From positions 55,227 to 119,226 of the forward strand of contig JAQWNC010000010.1 in NCBI GenBank assembly GCA_029246505.1: 64,000 nucleotides of DNA. Reading direction: 5' to 3'. The stretch comes from Arenicellaceae bacterium (lineage in GTDB: Bacteria; Pseudomonadota; Gammaproteobacteria; Arenicellales; Arenicellaceae). The stretch's first letter is position 1; every line of letters starts with the position of its first letter. The translations under genes were made by a program, and so were the position numbers. Shown piece by piece: positions 22,611 through 31,506 of the stretch. The notes under the pieces are model-generated. The model saw only the letters and a program-made list of their open reading frames with translations. It had not been told where the DNA came from and did not search any database.

Positions 22611-22636
22611 CTTTATTGGCAGGTTGGCCAATAAAG
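22611..22636. terminator. Bidirectional terminator between valS and rsmE
   Basis: CTTTATTGGC pairs perfectly with GCCAATAAAG across a 6-nt loop in the 80-bp gap between convergent genes. The minus-strand side is followed by a T-rich stretch, so it may end both transcripts. Confidence 0.65.
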
Positions 22637-22664
22637 CTGCTGTGTAATTATGTTTGGCGAGCTA

Positions 22665-23381
22665 TCACACAGCTAGTAATAACGAAGCCATGGCCACTGC
22701 AGCGGTTTCGATCCTTAATATATGCGATGCGATCGTCACTCTTCTGCCTCCAAATTTTACCATTGCATGGATTTCACTTTCGCTAAAGCCGCCTTCTGGC
22801 CCTACCAAACAAACCACAGTGTGAGCAAGCTCTGTAGATTTGCAATAATCTTGCCACGACTCACCTCCCGGGTCTGCAAGTAAAAAATATGTTCCGTGAT
22901 CACCCGCCTGTTTACCAAAAACTAATGCCTCTGCAGCTAATCCAATCTCAGGAAACCAGGCACGACCAGATTGCTTACAAGACTCTATTACCAGACGCTG
23001 CCACTTCGATACTAATTTGTCATTTGCACGAGTAGCCGAATATTCACAGTTGATCGGCACAATCCGATTAACGCCCAACTGAGTGAGCATATCCAGCAAA
23101 GTTTTTTGACGATCCCCCTTCGGTACAGCTACGGCTATCGTCAAGTCAAATGTAGAAGTTTTCTCTGTGCTAACTTCCTGTACCGTCAACACTGCCGCAC
23201 TGCGGGAAGATTGCGGCATAAGCTTCGCCACGGCAATTTGTCCAACCCCATTAAGCAGTTCTACAGACTCGCCAGGCTTTAAGCGTCTAGACTTTATTGC
23301 ATGACGAGACTGTTCTGTATCCAGCTCAACACTGTCACCCACCACGAAATCTCGAGGCGCATAGAATCTCGACTTAGACAT
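22665..23381 (-). CDS. rsmE: 16S rRNA (uracil-1498-N3)-methyltransferase
   Basis: RsmE methylates U1498 of 16S rRNA in the assembled 30S subunit. The 238-residue protein has the N-terminal PUA-like domain (RFYAPRDF ... HAIKSRRLKPGESVELLNGV) and the C-terminal SPOUT methyltransferase domain. The latter contains VCLVGPEGGFSESEI and the knot region ILRIETAAVAMAS. Its ATG overlaps the rsmJ stop (TAATG), so the two rRNA methyltransferase genes are likely translationally coupled. Confidence 0.94.
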   Translation of the reverse strand: MSKSRFYAPRDFVVGDSVELDTEQSRHAIKSRRLKPGESVELLNGVGQIAVAKLMPQSSRSAAVLTVQEVSTEKTSTFDLTIAVAVPKGDRQKTLLDMLTQLGVNRIVPINCEYSATRANDKLVSKWQRLVIESCKQSGRAWFPEIGLAAEALVFGKQAGDHGTYFLLADPGGESWQDYCKSTELAHTVVCLVGPEGGFSESEIHAMVKFGGRRVTIASHILRIETAAVAMASLLLAV

Positions 23382-24169
23382 TAATCTTTAGATCTGGATT
23401 GAAAATACACATCGTAACGAATAAGTTTACCGCCAAATTGCTCGTCTGGCTTACGCCATAATGGAGGTGCATAGTTTGGCCTTTTTACCACTGTCCTCGG
23501 ATAATTTTCAGCACTATGCCTCACCAAGGAATCAGCATCAATATCTTCACCGATCAAACGGTGCAGCAACTCCATACTTTTATTCGCCATAGCAGATGAC
23601 TTCCGCTTACTTGGAAACATAGGGTCTAAATAAATGCAGTCTGCATCAAACTCACTCCTCCCGAGCAATTGCATAGCCTCACCACATTCTACTATTGGTA
23701 CCGAAACCGAGTTCTTTTGCACCCATTCAGTTTCGGCCAAAACCCGCATAGCATCGCTTAATACCAAGGCAAAAAGTGGCTGCCGCTCCAAACATATTAC
23801 TTCGTATCCCTGGGCACAGAAGCGCATGGCGTCGCCACCCCAACCTGCGGTCGCGTCAATTAGTTTACGTGTTTTACGCCCAATTGCCTGTGATAACGGT
23901 TTATGCTTAGCTGCTGGCCAGGATTTTTGTTGTTTAACAAATTGAGCCACATCAATGTTATGCCTAAGCTGCTGCGAGACAGCTTGCTGTGCAGCCCTAT
24001 CGCTTTGCTTAACCGAATTAATAGTGACCTGTTCCAGTAATTCTAACTGACCGTTTCGCTGGATTAACTCAATACTGGTCTGCTCACAACCACTTCGATT
24101 TGCACATAGCTGTATCTGCTGCGCAATGATGTCCGCGTATTCATCTGGCCCTTTAATTACAACTTCCAT
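23381..24169 (-). CDS. rsmJ: 16S rRNA (guanine-1516-N2)-methyltransferase
   Basis: RsmJ methylates G1516 of 16S rRNA. The 262-residue protein shows the SAM-binding motif DATAGWGGDAMRFC and the catalytic-type motif YLDPMFPSKRKSSA; both are characteristic of RsmJ. Residues 1-95 form the variable N-terminal part, and VVKRPNYAPPLW lies near the C-terminus. Length agrees with the roughly 250 residues of E. coli RsmJ. It is first in a two-gene minus-strand operon with rsmE, divergent from the M3 peptidase gene. Confidence 0.93.
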   Translation of the reverse strand: MEVVIKGPDEYADIIAQQIQLCANRSGCEQTSIELIQRNGQLELLEQVTINSVKQSDRAAQQAVSQQLRHNIDVAQFVKQQKSWPAAKHKPLSQAIGRKTRKLIDATAGWGGDAMRFCAQGYEVICLERQPLFALVLSDAMRVLAETEWVQKNSVSVPIVECGEAMQLLGRSEFDADCIYLDPMFPSKRKSSAMANKSMELLHRLIGEDIDADSLVRHSAENYPRTVVKRPNYAPPLWRKPDEQFGGKLIRYDVYFQSRSKD

Positions 24170-24225
24170 AAATCACTGACGGCTTTCTAACAAAACGTTA
24201 TATTGCTGTTTGATCAAAATTTACA

Positions 24226-26094
24226 ATGTTAACTATCATGCCACAAAGACTACTTTTCTTACTCGTCCTCTGTTTTACCCCGACAGCTCTTTTAGCGCAG
24301 CCAAATCAGGAAGCCAATACCCCTGTGGTGTGGGACCTGTCCGATTTATATGCAGGTGAAGAAGCTTGGCAAACTGCTTATAACCAGATAGACGAGTCTC
24401 TCGTGGATCTGACCGAACATAAAGAAACTCTTACAAATTCATCAAGCGATTTACTCGCAGCAATGTCTGCTATAGGAAGCACTTACAAGGCCATTAGCCG
24501 CTTGTACGTGTATGCCAGCACTACCAACGACGAAGATCAAAACCTCGCAGAGAGTCAGGAAAGACTGGCAAAAGCACGCTCACTATATTCAAAGCTTGGA
24601 GAAGCTACCTCCTGGGTTGAGCCAACTCTGCTTGCTGCAGATGAGAGTGATATAAGGGCATACTTTGCAGCAGAGCCTGATTTAGCCGAATACGACCACT
24701 ATATCAACGACATCCTGCGTAACAAAGACCATACACTAAGTGCTGAAACCGAAAATATTCTAGCCGCCGCGGGAATTGTATTAGGTAGCCCAAATGAAAT
24801 ATATGAGTTACTGGTGAATGCTGATATCGAATGGCCAACGATAGCGCTTTCAGATGGAACTGAAGTCTACCTGGATCAAGCCGCCTACACTCGCTATCGC
24901 GCAGCAGAAAATCGTGATGATCGTAAACTCGTTTTCGATACTTTTTGGACCAAATGGGATCAATTCAAAGACAGTCTGGGCATGCTGCTTGCGACAGAGG
25001 TAAACGCAAACACCATGATGGCCAGGGTTCGAAATTACCCAGATACGCTTACCAGTGAACTGTCTTCAGAAAACTTACCCAGCGGCGTGTATACAACGCT
25101 AGTCGAAGAAGTTAATGCTGGACTGCCTACCCTACACCGTTACTTCAAACTTCGTGCCCGCATGCTGGAAATAGATCAGCTTGCCTATTACGATATATAC
25201 CCATCCCTGGTTAGCAGTGACAAAGTATTTGATCTTGAGACGTCCCGCGAACTAACCGTTGCCGCCTTGCAACCCTTCGGTAGCGAATATCTAGACCATC
25301 TGGAACAAGGCCTGAGCGAAAACTGGGTGCACGCATACCCCAGCAAAGGTAAACGCTCTGGTGCGTACATGAACGGTTCGGCCTACGATGTTCATCCCTA
25401 CGTATTGCTAAACCATAATGACAATTTTAGCTCTTTGTCGACCTATGCACATGAGTGGGGGCACGCAGTACATTCCTTACTAGCGAATAAAGCTCAACCA
25501 TATAGCAAGGCTGCCTACTCTACCTTCATTGCTGAAATGGCTTCTCAAATAAACGAAATATTGCTCGAAGAGTATCTACTGGAACGAGCAGAGTCCGACG
25601 AAGAGAGACTATTTTATCTCGGCCAATCGCTTGAATCGATGCGCGGCTCTTTTTACCGGCAAACTATGTTTGCCGAGTTCGAAGCTGAAATACATGCAGC
25701 CGTAGAAGCGGACGAACCACTCACTGGAAGCGGCCTCACAGATCGCTACCTGAGATTATTAAAAACCTATCATGGCCACGACGAAGGTGTGCTGATAATC
25801 GATGATATTTATGCCAACGAATGGGCCTACATTCCACATTTTTACTACAATTTTTATGTCTACCAATACGCTACTTCAATAGCAGGGGCAGCGTGGTTTG
25901 CAGAAAAAATTATTGATGGCGAAGAAGGCATCAGTGAAGCGTTTATAAACGTTTTAAAAGCAGGGGGCTCAAATTACCCACACGACATTCTTATGTCAGC
26001 TGGCCTCGACATGAGTTCCCCTGGGCCTTACCGAGCGGCTATCGCCCGAATGAACAGCGTGATGGATCGCATGGAGGCGATTCTGGACAAATAA
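24226..26094 (+). CDS. Exported M3-family oligoendopeptidase (PepF-like)
   Basis: The 622-residue zinc metallopeptidase has the active-site motif YAHEWGHAVHSLLA (His near residue 409), the downstream Glu ligand in STFIAEMASQINEILLEEYL, and helical N-terminal M3B repeats. This places it with oligoendopeptidase F-type enzymes. Unlike cytosolic PepF, it starts with a signal peptide (PQRLLFLLVLCFTPTALLAQ), so it probably trims peptides in the periplasm. The start may be the ATG at 24226 or at 24238; the second gives a tighter signal peptide. It is convergent with btuF. Confidence 0.9.
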   Translation: MLTIMPQRLLFLLVLCFTPTALLAQPNQEANTPVVWDLSDLYAGEEAWQTAYNQIDESLVDLTEHKETLTNSSSDLLAAMSAIGSTYKAISRLYVYASTTNDEDQNLAESQERLAKARSLYSKLGEATSWVEPTLLAADESDIRAYFAAEPDLAEYDHYINDILRNKDHTLSAETENILAAAGIVLGSPNEIYELLVNADIEWPTIALSDGTEVYLDQAAYTRYRAAENRDDRKLVFDTFWTKWDQFKDSLGMLLATEVNANTMMARVRNYPDTLTSELSSENLPSGVYTTLVEEVNAGLPTLHRYFKLRARMLEIDQLAYYDIYPSLVSSDKVFDLETSRELTVAALQPFGSEYLDHLEQGLSENWVHAYPSKGKRSGAYMNGSAYDVHPYVLLNHNDNFSSLSTYAHEWGHAVHSLLANKAQPYSKAAYSTFIAEMASQINEILLEEYLLERAESDEERLFYLGQSLESMRGSFYRQTMFAEFEAEIHAAVEADEPLTGSGLTDRYLRLLKTYHGHDEGVLIIDDIYANEWAYIPHFYYNFYVYQYATSIAGAAWFAEKIIDGEEGISEAFINVLKAGGSNYPHDILMSAGLDMSSPGPYRAAIARMNSVMDRMEAILDK

Positions 26095-26106
26095 TAGCCT
26101 TCATTT

Positions 26107-26124
26107 TCGGTAATCAACTACCGA
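26107..26124. terminator. Hairpin between the M3 peptidase gene and btuF
   Basis: TCGGTA-atcaac-TACCGA lies at the junction of two convergent genes and overlaps the last codons of btuF. There is no long T run; termination is inferred from position only. Confidence 0.3.
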
Positions 26125-27035
26125 GCGGCACTCAAAATTTCACACATTCGGTCAGCCCCATCAAGGATTCGGGGGCTGTGTCGATGCAACAAGTCCGAGT
26201 GAACATGATACAAGTTATTATATTTTACTGCGGGAATGCTCGACCATTCTCGCCAATCGCCTAGCCATTCTGGTGGATCATCAGACATACCAGCCGCAAT
26301 AATAACTTCTGGGGCACGCCGTATTATGCTTTCTATACCCACCTTGGGAACTAAAGGGACTGCATCTGAAAAAATATTATGTCCTCCACATAAACGAATC
26401 ACATCGCTAATCAAATGTTTATCGTTAATCGTCATCTGCGGCTCATTCCATAATTGGTAATAAACTGAAATAGGTTTTGACTTGGCGTATCGAGCTTTAA
26501 GTATATTCAGCCGTTGATGGAACAAAGAGGCCTGTAACTCGCCACGCACAACGTTCCCAGTTAATTTACCCAGAACAAGTAAACTGGTCGCAACATCTTC
26601 CAGGCTATGAGACTCAAAGTAATAAACATGTAACCCCAATTGCTCGAGTCTATTTATGCTTTCCGCACCGTTCCCGCTATCCCAACCAATTACCAGAGTC
26701 GGCCTAAGCGCTAATATCGCTTCATAATTAAATTTATTGTGACTGCCTATGCGGGGGATTCCGTTTGCTTGAGCCGGGTAATCGCTATAACTAACCGTAC
26801 CCACTATTTGGTTACCAGCACCCACCGCAAAAAGCAATTCGGTAATATGGGGCGCAAGGCTAATAATGCGCTGAGCTTCATTTGGCTGACGCTTATTTAG
26901 CTGCGCCTCGTTTGATGAAATCGCCCTCTCTTGCGCATAAGATGAACTTATCAGTGTTACTGCCAAAGCGAATATTAGAGTCAGAGCGAACACCGAGACA
27001 TTCGAGCAGATACCCTTTATCAAAACCCGCATCAT
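26118..27035 (-). CDS. btuF: Cobalamin-binding periplasmic protein
   Basis: BtuF captures vitamin B12 in the periplasm and delivers it to BtuCD. The 305-residue protein has a signal peptide (VSVFALTLIFALAVTLISSS) and a class III solute-binding fold. It begins QRIISLAPHITELLFAVGAG, then VGTVSYSDYP, YEAILALRPTLVIGWDSG and MTINDKHLISDVIRLCGG. Its start overlaps the btuD stop by 4 bp. It is last in the riboswitch-controlled operon btuB-btuC-btuD-btuF, which is the main support for cobalamin rather than iron or heme as the ligand. Confidence 0.88.
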   Translation of the reverse strand: MMRVLIKGICSNVSVFALTLIFALAVTLISSSYAQERAISSNEAQLNKRQPNEAQRIISLAPHITELLFAVGAGNQIVGTVSYSDYPAQANGIPRIGSHNKFNYEAILALRPTLVIGWDSGNGAESINRLEQLGLHVYYFESHSLEDVATSLLVLGKLTGNVVRGELQASLFHQRLNILKARYAKSKPISVYYQLWNEPQMTINDKHLISDVIRLCGGHNIFSDAVPLVPKVGIESIIRRAPEVIIAAGMSDDPPEWLGDWREWSSIPAVKYNNLYHVHSDLLHRHSPRILDGADRMCEILSAAR

Positions 27036-27844
27036 CGCACTATCATTTCTTTCTCATTGATCGACTCGTGATCATGACGTAAAGCAACAATCTTTTGACC
27101 CGTACGAGGATCTGTCACAAACGCACACTCAACGCCAAATACTGATAAAAGATTCTCTTCAGTAATTACTGAGTGCGTATCACCAACCGTATATAACCTT
27201 CCAGCCTTTAGCAAAGCGACCCTATCGGCACAGCTCACAGCCATATTGATATCGTGTAAAACTATTAATACAGACAAATCCTTACCAACCAGTCCACGCA
27301 CTAGCTTTAATAGCAGTATTTGATGCGCCAAATCAAAATATGACGATGGTTCATCTAGTATCAGTAGACGTGGCAACCGCGTTGGCTGCCAAACTTGTGC
27401 TAAAACTCTGGCCAACTGAATTCGCTGTTGCTCCCCACCTGAAAGGGTTGGGTACAGTTTTTCGGACAAACCTTGTGCATCGAGTTTTCCCAGTACTTCG
27501 TCAACTATTGCAGCATCAATCTGGCGACCAGTATTATGCGGAATACGCGCCAGTTCGATCACTTCTCGGCCGGTAAACGGAAAACTCAGTACTGACTTCT
27601 GAGGCAATATAGCCAAATGCCGAGCCAATGATTGTGCCTGCCATGCATCAATAGTATTACCGTGAAATTGCACCGAGCCCGACAGCGTTGTTTGCTCCCC
27701 GGTAATGGTGCTGATCAACATACTTTTTCCACTCCCATTTGGCCCAAGCAAAGCGACCACTTCTCCTGACTGCACATCCAGGCTAACGGCATGAAGCAAT
27801 CGCTTGCCTGCGATTTCTACAGCGATATTTCTAATCTCTAACAT
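27032..27844 (-). CDS. btuD: Cobalamin ABC transporter ATPase
   Basis: The 270-residue ATPase drives B12 import through BtuC. It has Walker A VVALLGPNGSGKS near residue 35, the Q-loop region LPQKSVLSF, the ABC signature LSGGEQQRIQLARVLAQ, and Walker B LLILDEPSSYFD, with the switch His in LIVLHDINMA. It overlaps the btuC stop by 14 bp and btuF by 4 bp. Sequence alone would also fit heme (HmuV) or ferric siderophore ATPases; the upstream riboswitch decides for cobalamin. Confidence 0.87.
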   Translation of the reverse strand: MLEIRNIAVEIAGKRLLHAVSLDVQSGEVVALLGPNGSGKSMLISTITGEQTTLSGSVQFHGNTIDAWQAQSLARHLAILPQKSVLSFPFTGREVIELARIPHNTGRQIDAAIVDEVLGKLDAQGLSEKLYPTLSGGEQQRIQLARVLAQVWQPTRLPRLLILDEPSSYFDLAHQILLLKLVRGLVGKDLSVLIVLHDINMAVSCADRVALLKAGRLYTVGDTHSVITEENLLSVFGVECAFVTDPRTGQKIVALRHDHESINEKEMIVR

Positions 27845-28862
27845 TGACGAAACTATGTTGTCTTAATAATAAAATAAAGAATGGGACCCCTAAAAGAGCG
27901 GTTATCACGCCAACCGGTAGCTCAGCAGGCGCAATTACTACGCGCGCGAGCGAATCAGCCAGCATCAGAAGTACCCCACCGAGTAAACCGGAAGCCGGTA
28001 GCAGTGTCCTATGGTCAGGCCCCGATATTAAGCGCACCAAATGCGGCACAATAAGTCCTACAAATGCAATGGTTCCGACCATCGCTGTGCATACACCAAC
28101 GCCCAATGCAGTTACCAGAATCAAACGCCGCTTTAATGCTTCAACCGGAACGCCCAGATGATGCGCCTCTGACTCGCCAAGTAGCATTGCATTTAAACTA
28201 ATGGCCTGACGGTACAATAACAACACAAAAGCGATAAGCATAACCGAACCGAGTTTTACTCGATTCCAATCAGCAAGATCCAAATTACCCATCTGCCATA
28301 AGCTCATGCGACGCAACATTTCATTGTCAGCAACAAAGCCCATCAAATTATTTAATGCGGCTGCTAGAGCACTAATCGCAATACCAACCAGCAACATGGT
28401 AGAGACTGAAGTCCCTCGAGGTCCAGCAGATAATCGATACACTAACCAAACCGCCAAGCTGCTCCCGATAAACGCACCCATCGCTACCACAGACAAACCC
28501 GCTAAGCCACTACCAATAGTCAAAGTAGAGCCAAGCAAGATAGCTAAACTCGCCCCAGTTGAAGCCCCCGCACTGGCACCAATCAAACTTGGGTCTGCCA
28601 GAGGGTTCCGAAACAAACCCTGGAGCACTGCCCCTGACATGGCTAGAACTATACCCGCCAACATTGATAACAAGACTCTGGGTAACCGAATTTCTTGGAG
28701 AATTATCCAATCTTGTGCGTTAGCTTGTATATAAAATATAACCAACGGCGAGATGTTGGTGGATCCGACAAATAAAGCTGCTAAGGCGACACACGGCCCC
28801 ACAAGCCCTAGTAACCAAATTAATTGTCTCCCAGTTAATAAACGCATTTTACTAGCATCCAA
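27831..28862 (-). CDS. btuC: Cobalamin ABC transporter permease (FecCD family)
   Basis: The 343-residue inner-membrane permease has the multi-helix pattern of the FecCD/BtuC family. The conserved block RLPRVLLSMLAGIVLAMSGA precedes VLQGLFRNPLADPSLIGASA, and GTIAFVGLIVPHLVRLI contains the cytoplasmic coupling helix region. It starts 10 bp after btuB and overlaps btuD, placing it inside the B12 uptake operon. Confidence 0.9.
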   Translation of the reverse strand: MDASKMRLLTGRQLIWLLGLVGPCVALAALFVGSTNISPLVIFYIQANAQDWIILQEIRLPRVLLSMLAGIVLAMSGAVLQGLFRNPLADPSLIGASAGASTGASLAILLGSTLTIGSGLAGLSVVAMGAFIGSSLAVWLVYRLSAGPRGTSVSTMLLVGIAISALAAALNNLMGFVADNEMLRRMSLWQMGNLDLADWNRVKLGSVMLIAFVLLLYRQAISLNAMLLGESEAHHLGVPVEALKRRLILVTALGVGVCTAMVGTIAFVGLIVPHLVRLISGPDHRTLLPASGLLGGVLLMLADSLARVVIAPAELPVGVITALLGVPFFILLLRQHSFVNVRD

Positions 28863-28872
28863 TCTCGTAAGA

Positions 28873-30741
28873 CTAAAAGCTTAGACGAACACCTGCATAA
28901 GCATTTCGCCCAGCGGAATTAAATCCTATAACTTCTTGATAGTCCTCATTTTTAATATTTTCGATCCGCCCGAACAGCTGCCAGGCATCACTTATTCGAT
29001 AATTTACACTGACATCTAACACTTGATAATCATCCAGCGATACTAAGCCAATACCAAATATCTGATCGAAGGTGTTATTAGCTACTCTGTAATTAGCTAA
29101 TAAATTTAAATTTTTATCGTCACTGTTATATCGTAGACCTAAATTAGCTAGGTGCTCAGGCCGACGAGCTCGGGTGATACCTTCAGGGGTTTGAGTTTCG
29201 TTGTAAGTGAAGTTTGCCGTAATACCAAAATTCACTCCAACCGGAATATCTAACTCGAATTCAACACCATTTGATTCACTACTCCCAACAGCCTGCAAAT
29301 ACCCGCTAAAATCAATCAGATCAAAAAATATTTCGTCTTCAATTTGTTGGTCAAAATAGGTCAATTTAACTGCAGTTCCACTCTCAAACAGATACTCAAT
29401 TCCAATATCAAGGCCTTTACTTGTTTCTTCCTGCAAATTTAATCCAGCCGGATTGCCAAAGGCAAAGGGCCCAAAATTATAAGCAACCTCAGCTAAACTA
29501 GGTGCACGAAAGCCATTGCCAAAAGTACTGCGTAGTTTGAATATGTTTCCATTTGCGAGATCTTTCACATACGCCGCTGAAAGACGCCAGCTTGTATGCG
29601 TGCCAAAATCAGAGTTATCATCTCGACGGGCTCCAGCGGTAAAGAATAATCGATCGTGAAAGGAGTGCTGATATTCCACAAATATTCCTTTTTGATTCCG
29701 ATCTGATTCATCACCAGAAGCTGTAATTTTATATTTTTGATAATCTGCGCCGAACACCAATGCTTGGGTATCACCAAACCCGTATGAGCCCAAATACTCC
29801 ACTTCGCTAGTTTCGCCCATAGTTGCAAATGATTTTACGCCAGATTCTAATATCTCCCGATCTAGCACGGTCTTAGCGTAAGAAACGGAGTGCTCCGCCA
29901 ACGCTGTCTTGTACTCCATTTTCAATTTGGCATTTTGTTGTTTAGAAAAGGCCTCACAAGCATCAACCGAAGGAAAGCCGCAGTTGTCGAACTCAGTATC
30001 CGCGTCAATGTCGCGCAATACTATAGAGGCCCGCACTGCTTCACTAATATTCCAACCTAACTTGGCATGAGTAGTTGTATTTTTATAACCATCATCATCC
30101 ATCAAACTAGTATCGTCTGCACGCGCGTTGAATCCATCGCTTTCATTGCGTGTGAACGCGAGCGAGTAATAAGCTACCTTACTGCCTCCCGACAAACGTG
30201 CACCTGTATTAAAAGTTCCGAACGACCCAGACTCAAGGGAAATACCACCCGCCAAAGACTCTCCCGCAGACCGGGTGATAATGTTCACTACTCCGCCAGC
30301 ATCGGCACCATACATAAAAGCCTGTGGGCCGCGCAAAATTTCAATACGCTCAACATCGTGGCTGGTCAGTAAATTCTCAATCTGTGGCCCAATCTGAGTG
30401 CTAGTAGGATCCGACATATTCACACCGTCGATTAACACCAGGGTACGGAATCCTTCTTCACCCCGAATTCTCAAAGCAGTTGATTTACCCTGGCCTCCAC
30501 TATTGCTAACACCGATACCGGCATAGGTTCTTAAGGCTTCCGCAACAGTGCTGTACCCCTTAAGTTCAAGCTCTTCGCGGTTAATGACAGTGACTGAAGT
30601 TGCCACCTGTCGCAACGGCACTTCAATACGGCTGGAAGTAACTGTTACTTCATCGAAAATTGTTGAATTATTGGATTGCCCTAACGCCAATTCGGCACCG
30701 CTCAGCAGCGCCAAAGACAGAGCTATAGGTAAGTATTTCAC
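28873..30741 (-). CDS. btuB: TonB-dependent vitamin B12 outer-membrane receptor
   Basis: The 622-residue protein is a TonB-dependent receptor. It has a signal peptide (LPIALSLALLSGAELALG), a TonB-box-like stretch DEVTVTSSR near residue 30, a plug domain (VTVINREELELKGYSTVAEA, LRIRGEEGFRTLVLIDGV, ILRGPQAFMYGADAGGVVN), and a barrel ending in AYAGVRLSF with the terminal Phe. The start is GTG with a GAGGA ribosome site 9 bp upstream. It is the first gene of the B12 operon, directly below the cobalamin riboswitch. Confidence 0.92.
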   Translation of the reverse strand: MKYLPIALSLALLSGAELALGQSNNSTIFDEVTVTSSRIEVPLRQVATSVTVINREELELKGYSTVAEALRTYAGIGVSNSGGQGKSTALRIRGEEGFRTLVLIDGVNMSDPTSTQIGPQIENLLTSHDVERIEILRGPQAFMYGADAGGVVNIITRSAGESLAGGISLESGSFGTFNTGARLSGGSKVAYYSLAFTRNESDGFNARADDTSLMDDDGYKNTTTHAKLGWNISEAVRASIVLRDIDADTEFDNCGFPSVDACEAFSKQQNAKLKMEYKTALAEHSVSYAKTVLDREILESGVKSFATMGETSEVEYLGSYGFGDTQALVFGADYQKYKITASGDESDRNQKGIFVEYQHSFHDRLFFTAGARRDDNSDFGTHTSWRLSAAYVKDLANGNIFKLRSTFGNGFRAPSLAEVAYNFGPFAFGNPAGLNLQEETSKGLDIGIEYLFESGTAVKLTYFDQQIEDEIFFDLIDFSGYLQAVGSSESNGVEFELDIPVGVNFGITANFTYNETQTPEGITRARRPEHLANLGLRYNSDDKNLNLLANYRVANNTFDQIFGIGLVSLDDYQVLDVSVNYRISDAWQLFGRIENIKNEDYQEVIGFNSAGRNAYAGVRLSF

Positions 30742-30849
30742 AAGATAGTTCCTCAGGTTAAAGTTGCACTGAGGGAGAGATTACGAGGGAGAACAAGAAA
30801 AACATTGAACACCAGCTACAAAGCCCTCCGCTTCATCATTACAAGTTAC

Positions 30850-30985
30850 CCGGTGGCCGGTGTCGGGCTTAGCGCAATGCGCTTTACCGTTGCGGGGGCA
30901 GCGAGGGAAATCCTGCAGTGGACACCCTACTTCCCGTTTACCCTTTGACGTAATGAGTGTCGTAACAAATACGCAAAGGCACCAT
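30850..30985 (-). ncRNA. Cobalamin riboswitch
   Basis: On the minus strand the leader contains GGTGCC (30983-30978), AAAGGGTAAACGGGAAG, then GCCCCCGCAACGGTAAAG and GCCCGACACCGGCC, the conserved core elements of the AdoCbl riboswitch in the right order. The aptamer ends about 110 nt before the btuB GTG; the gap (30742-30849) should hold the expression platform. Binding of adenosylcobalamin normally lowers expression of the downstream uptake genes. Boundaries are approximate. Sequence from 30986 to 31109 shows no gene and should carry the promoter. Confidence 0.9.
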
Positions 30986-31109
30986 CAGGAAGAAGAATCT
31001 TACGGGACACCAACCGAATAAACAAGCACCGATCCAATGGTGGGGTATTTGCTCTCTGCGCTATCGAGCGAGTAAAAACTTTACTAATGGCGGTTAATTT
31101 GAAAACGCA

Positions 31110-31352
31110 CTACTTGACAAATTTTTGTTCCAATGTCGCCAGCCGTGCTTCCAAACGCTCCAATTCAGCCCGGGTTTTTGCGAGTACCCCAGTTTGAATA
31201 TCGAACTCCTCACGACTGACCACATCCATCTCTTCTAACTTGCTTCTCATTAATGCAAGAGAATTGTCCTTTATCGCATCCGCCATACCAGTAGGCATAG
31301 TTTTTCGACCAATTTCGAGGATTGACTCTATGACATCTTGGCGTTTATCCAT
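31110..31352 (-). CDS. ubiK: Ubiquinone biosynthesis accessory factor UbiK
   Basis: UbiK is a small partner of UbiJ in the aerobic ubiquinone biosynthesis complex. The 80-residue protein matches the BMFP/YqiC family in length and layout. An N-terminal amphipathic stretch (VIESILEIGRKTMPTGMADA) and MRSKLEEMDVVSREEFD are followed by a C-terminal coiled coil (AELERLEARLATLEQK). It is monocistronic in appearance, and its location beside glnK-amtB is common in gammaproteobacteria. Confidence 0.92.
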   Translation of the reverse strand: MDKRQDVIESILEIGRKTMPTGMADAIKDNSLALMRSKLEEMDVVSREEFDIQTGVLAKTRAELERLEARLATLEQKFVK

Positions 31353-31443
31353 AAATCTAATTATAGCAAAAGGTAGCTTGTCGAGTTAGTGATTACTCAC
31401 TATGTAACCTAAAAGATACGATAAGCCCATTCCATTCCAGCAT

Positions 31444-31470
31444 AAAAAAGGGACGCCAAAGGCGCCCCTT
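31444..31470 (-). terminator. Terminator of glnK-amtB
   Basis: AAGGGACGCC pairs with GGCGCCCCTT around AAA with one A-C mismatch, followed on the minus strand by a T run (A run at 31444-31449). It lies about 40 bp past the amtB stop. Confidence 0.8.
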
Positions 31471-31506
31471 AAACAACTAATAAATAGCTGGGGGAGGAAA
31501 AACTTA

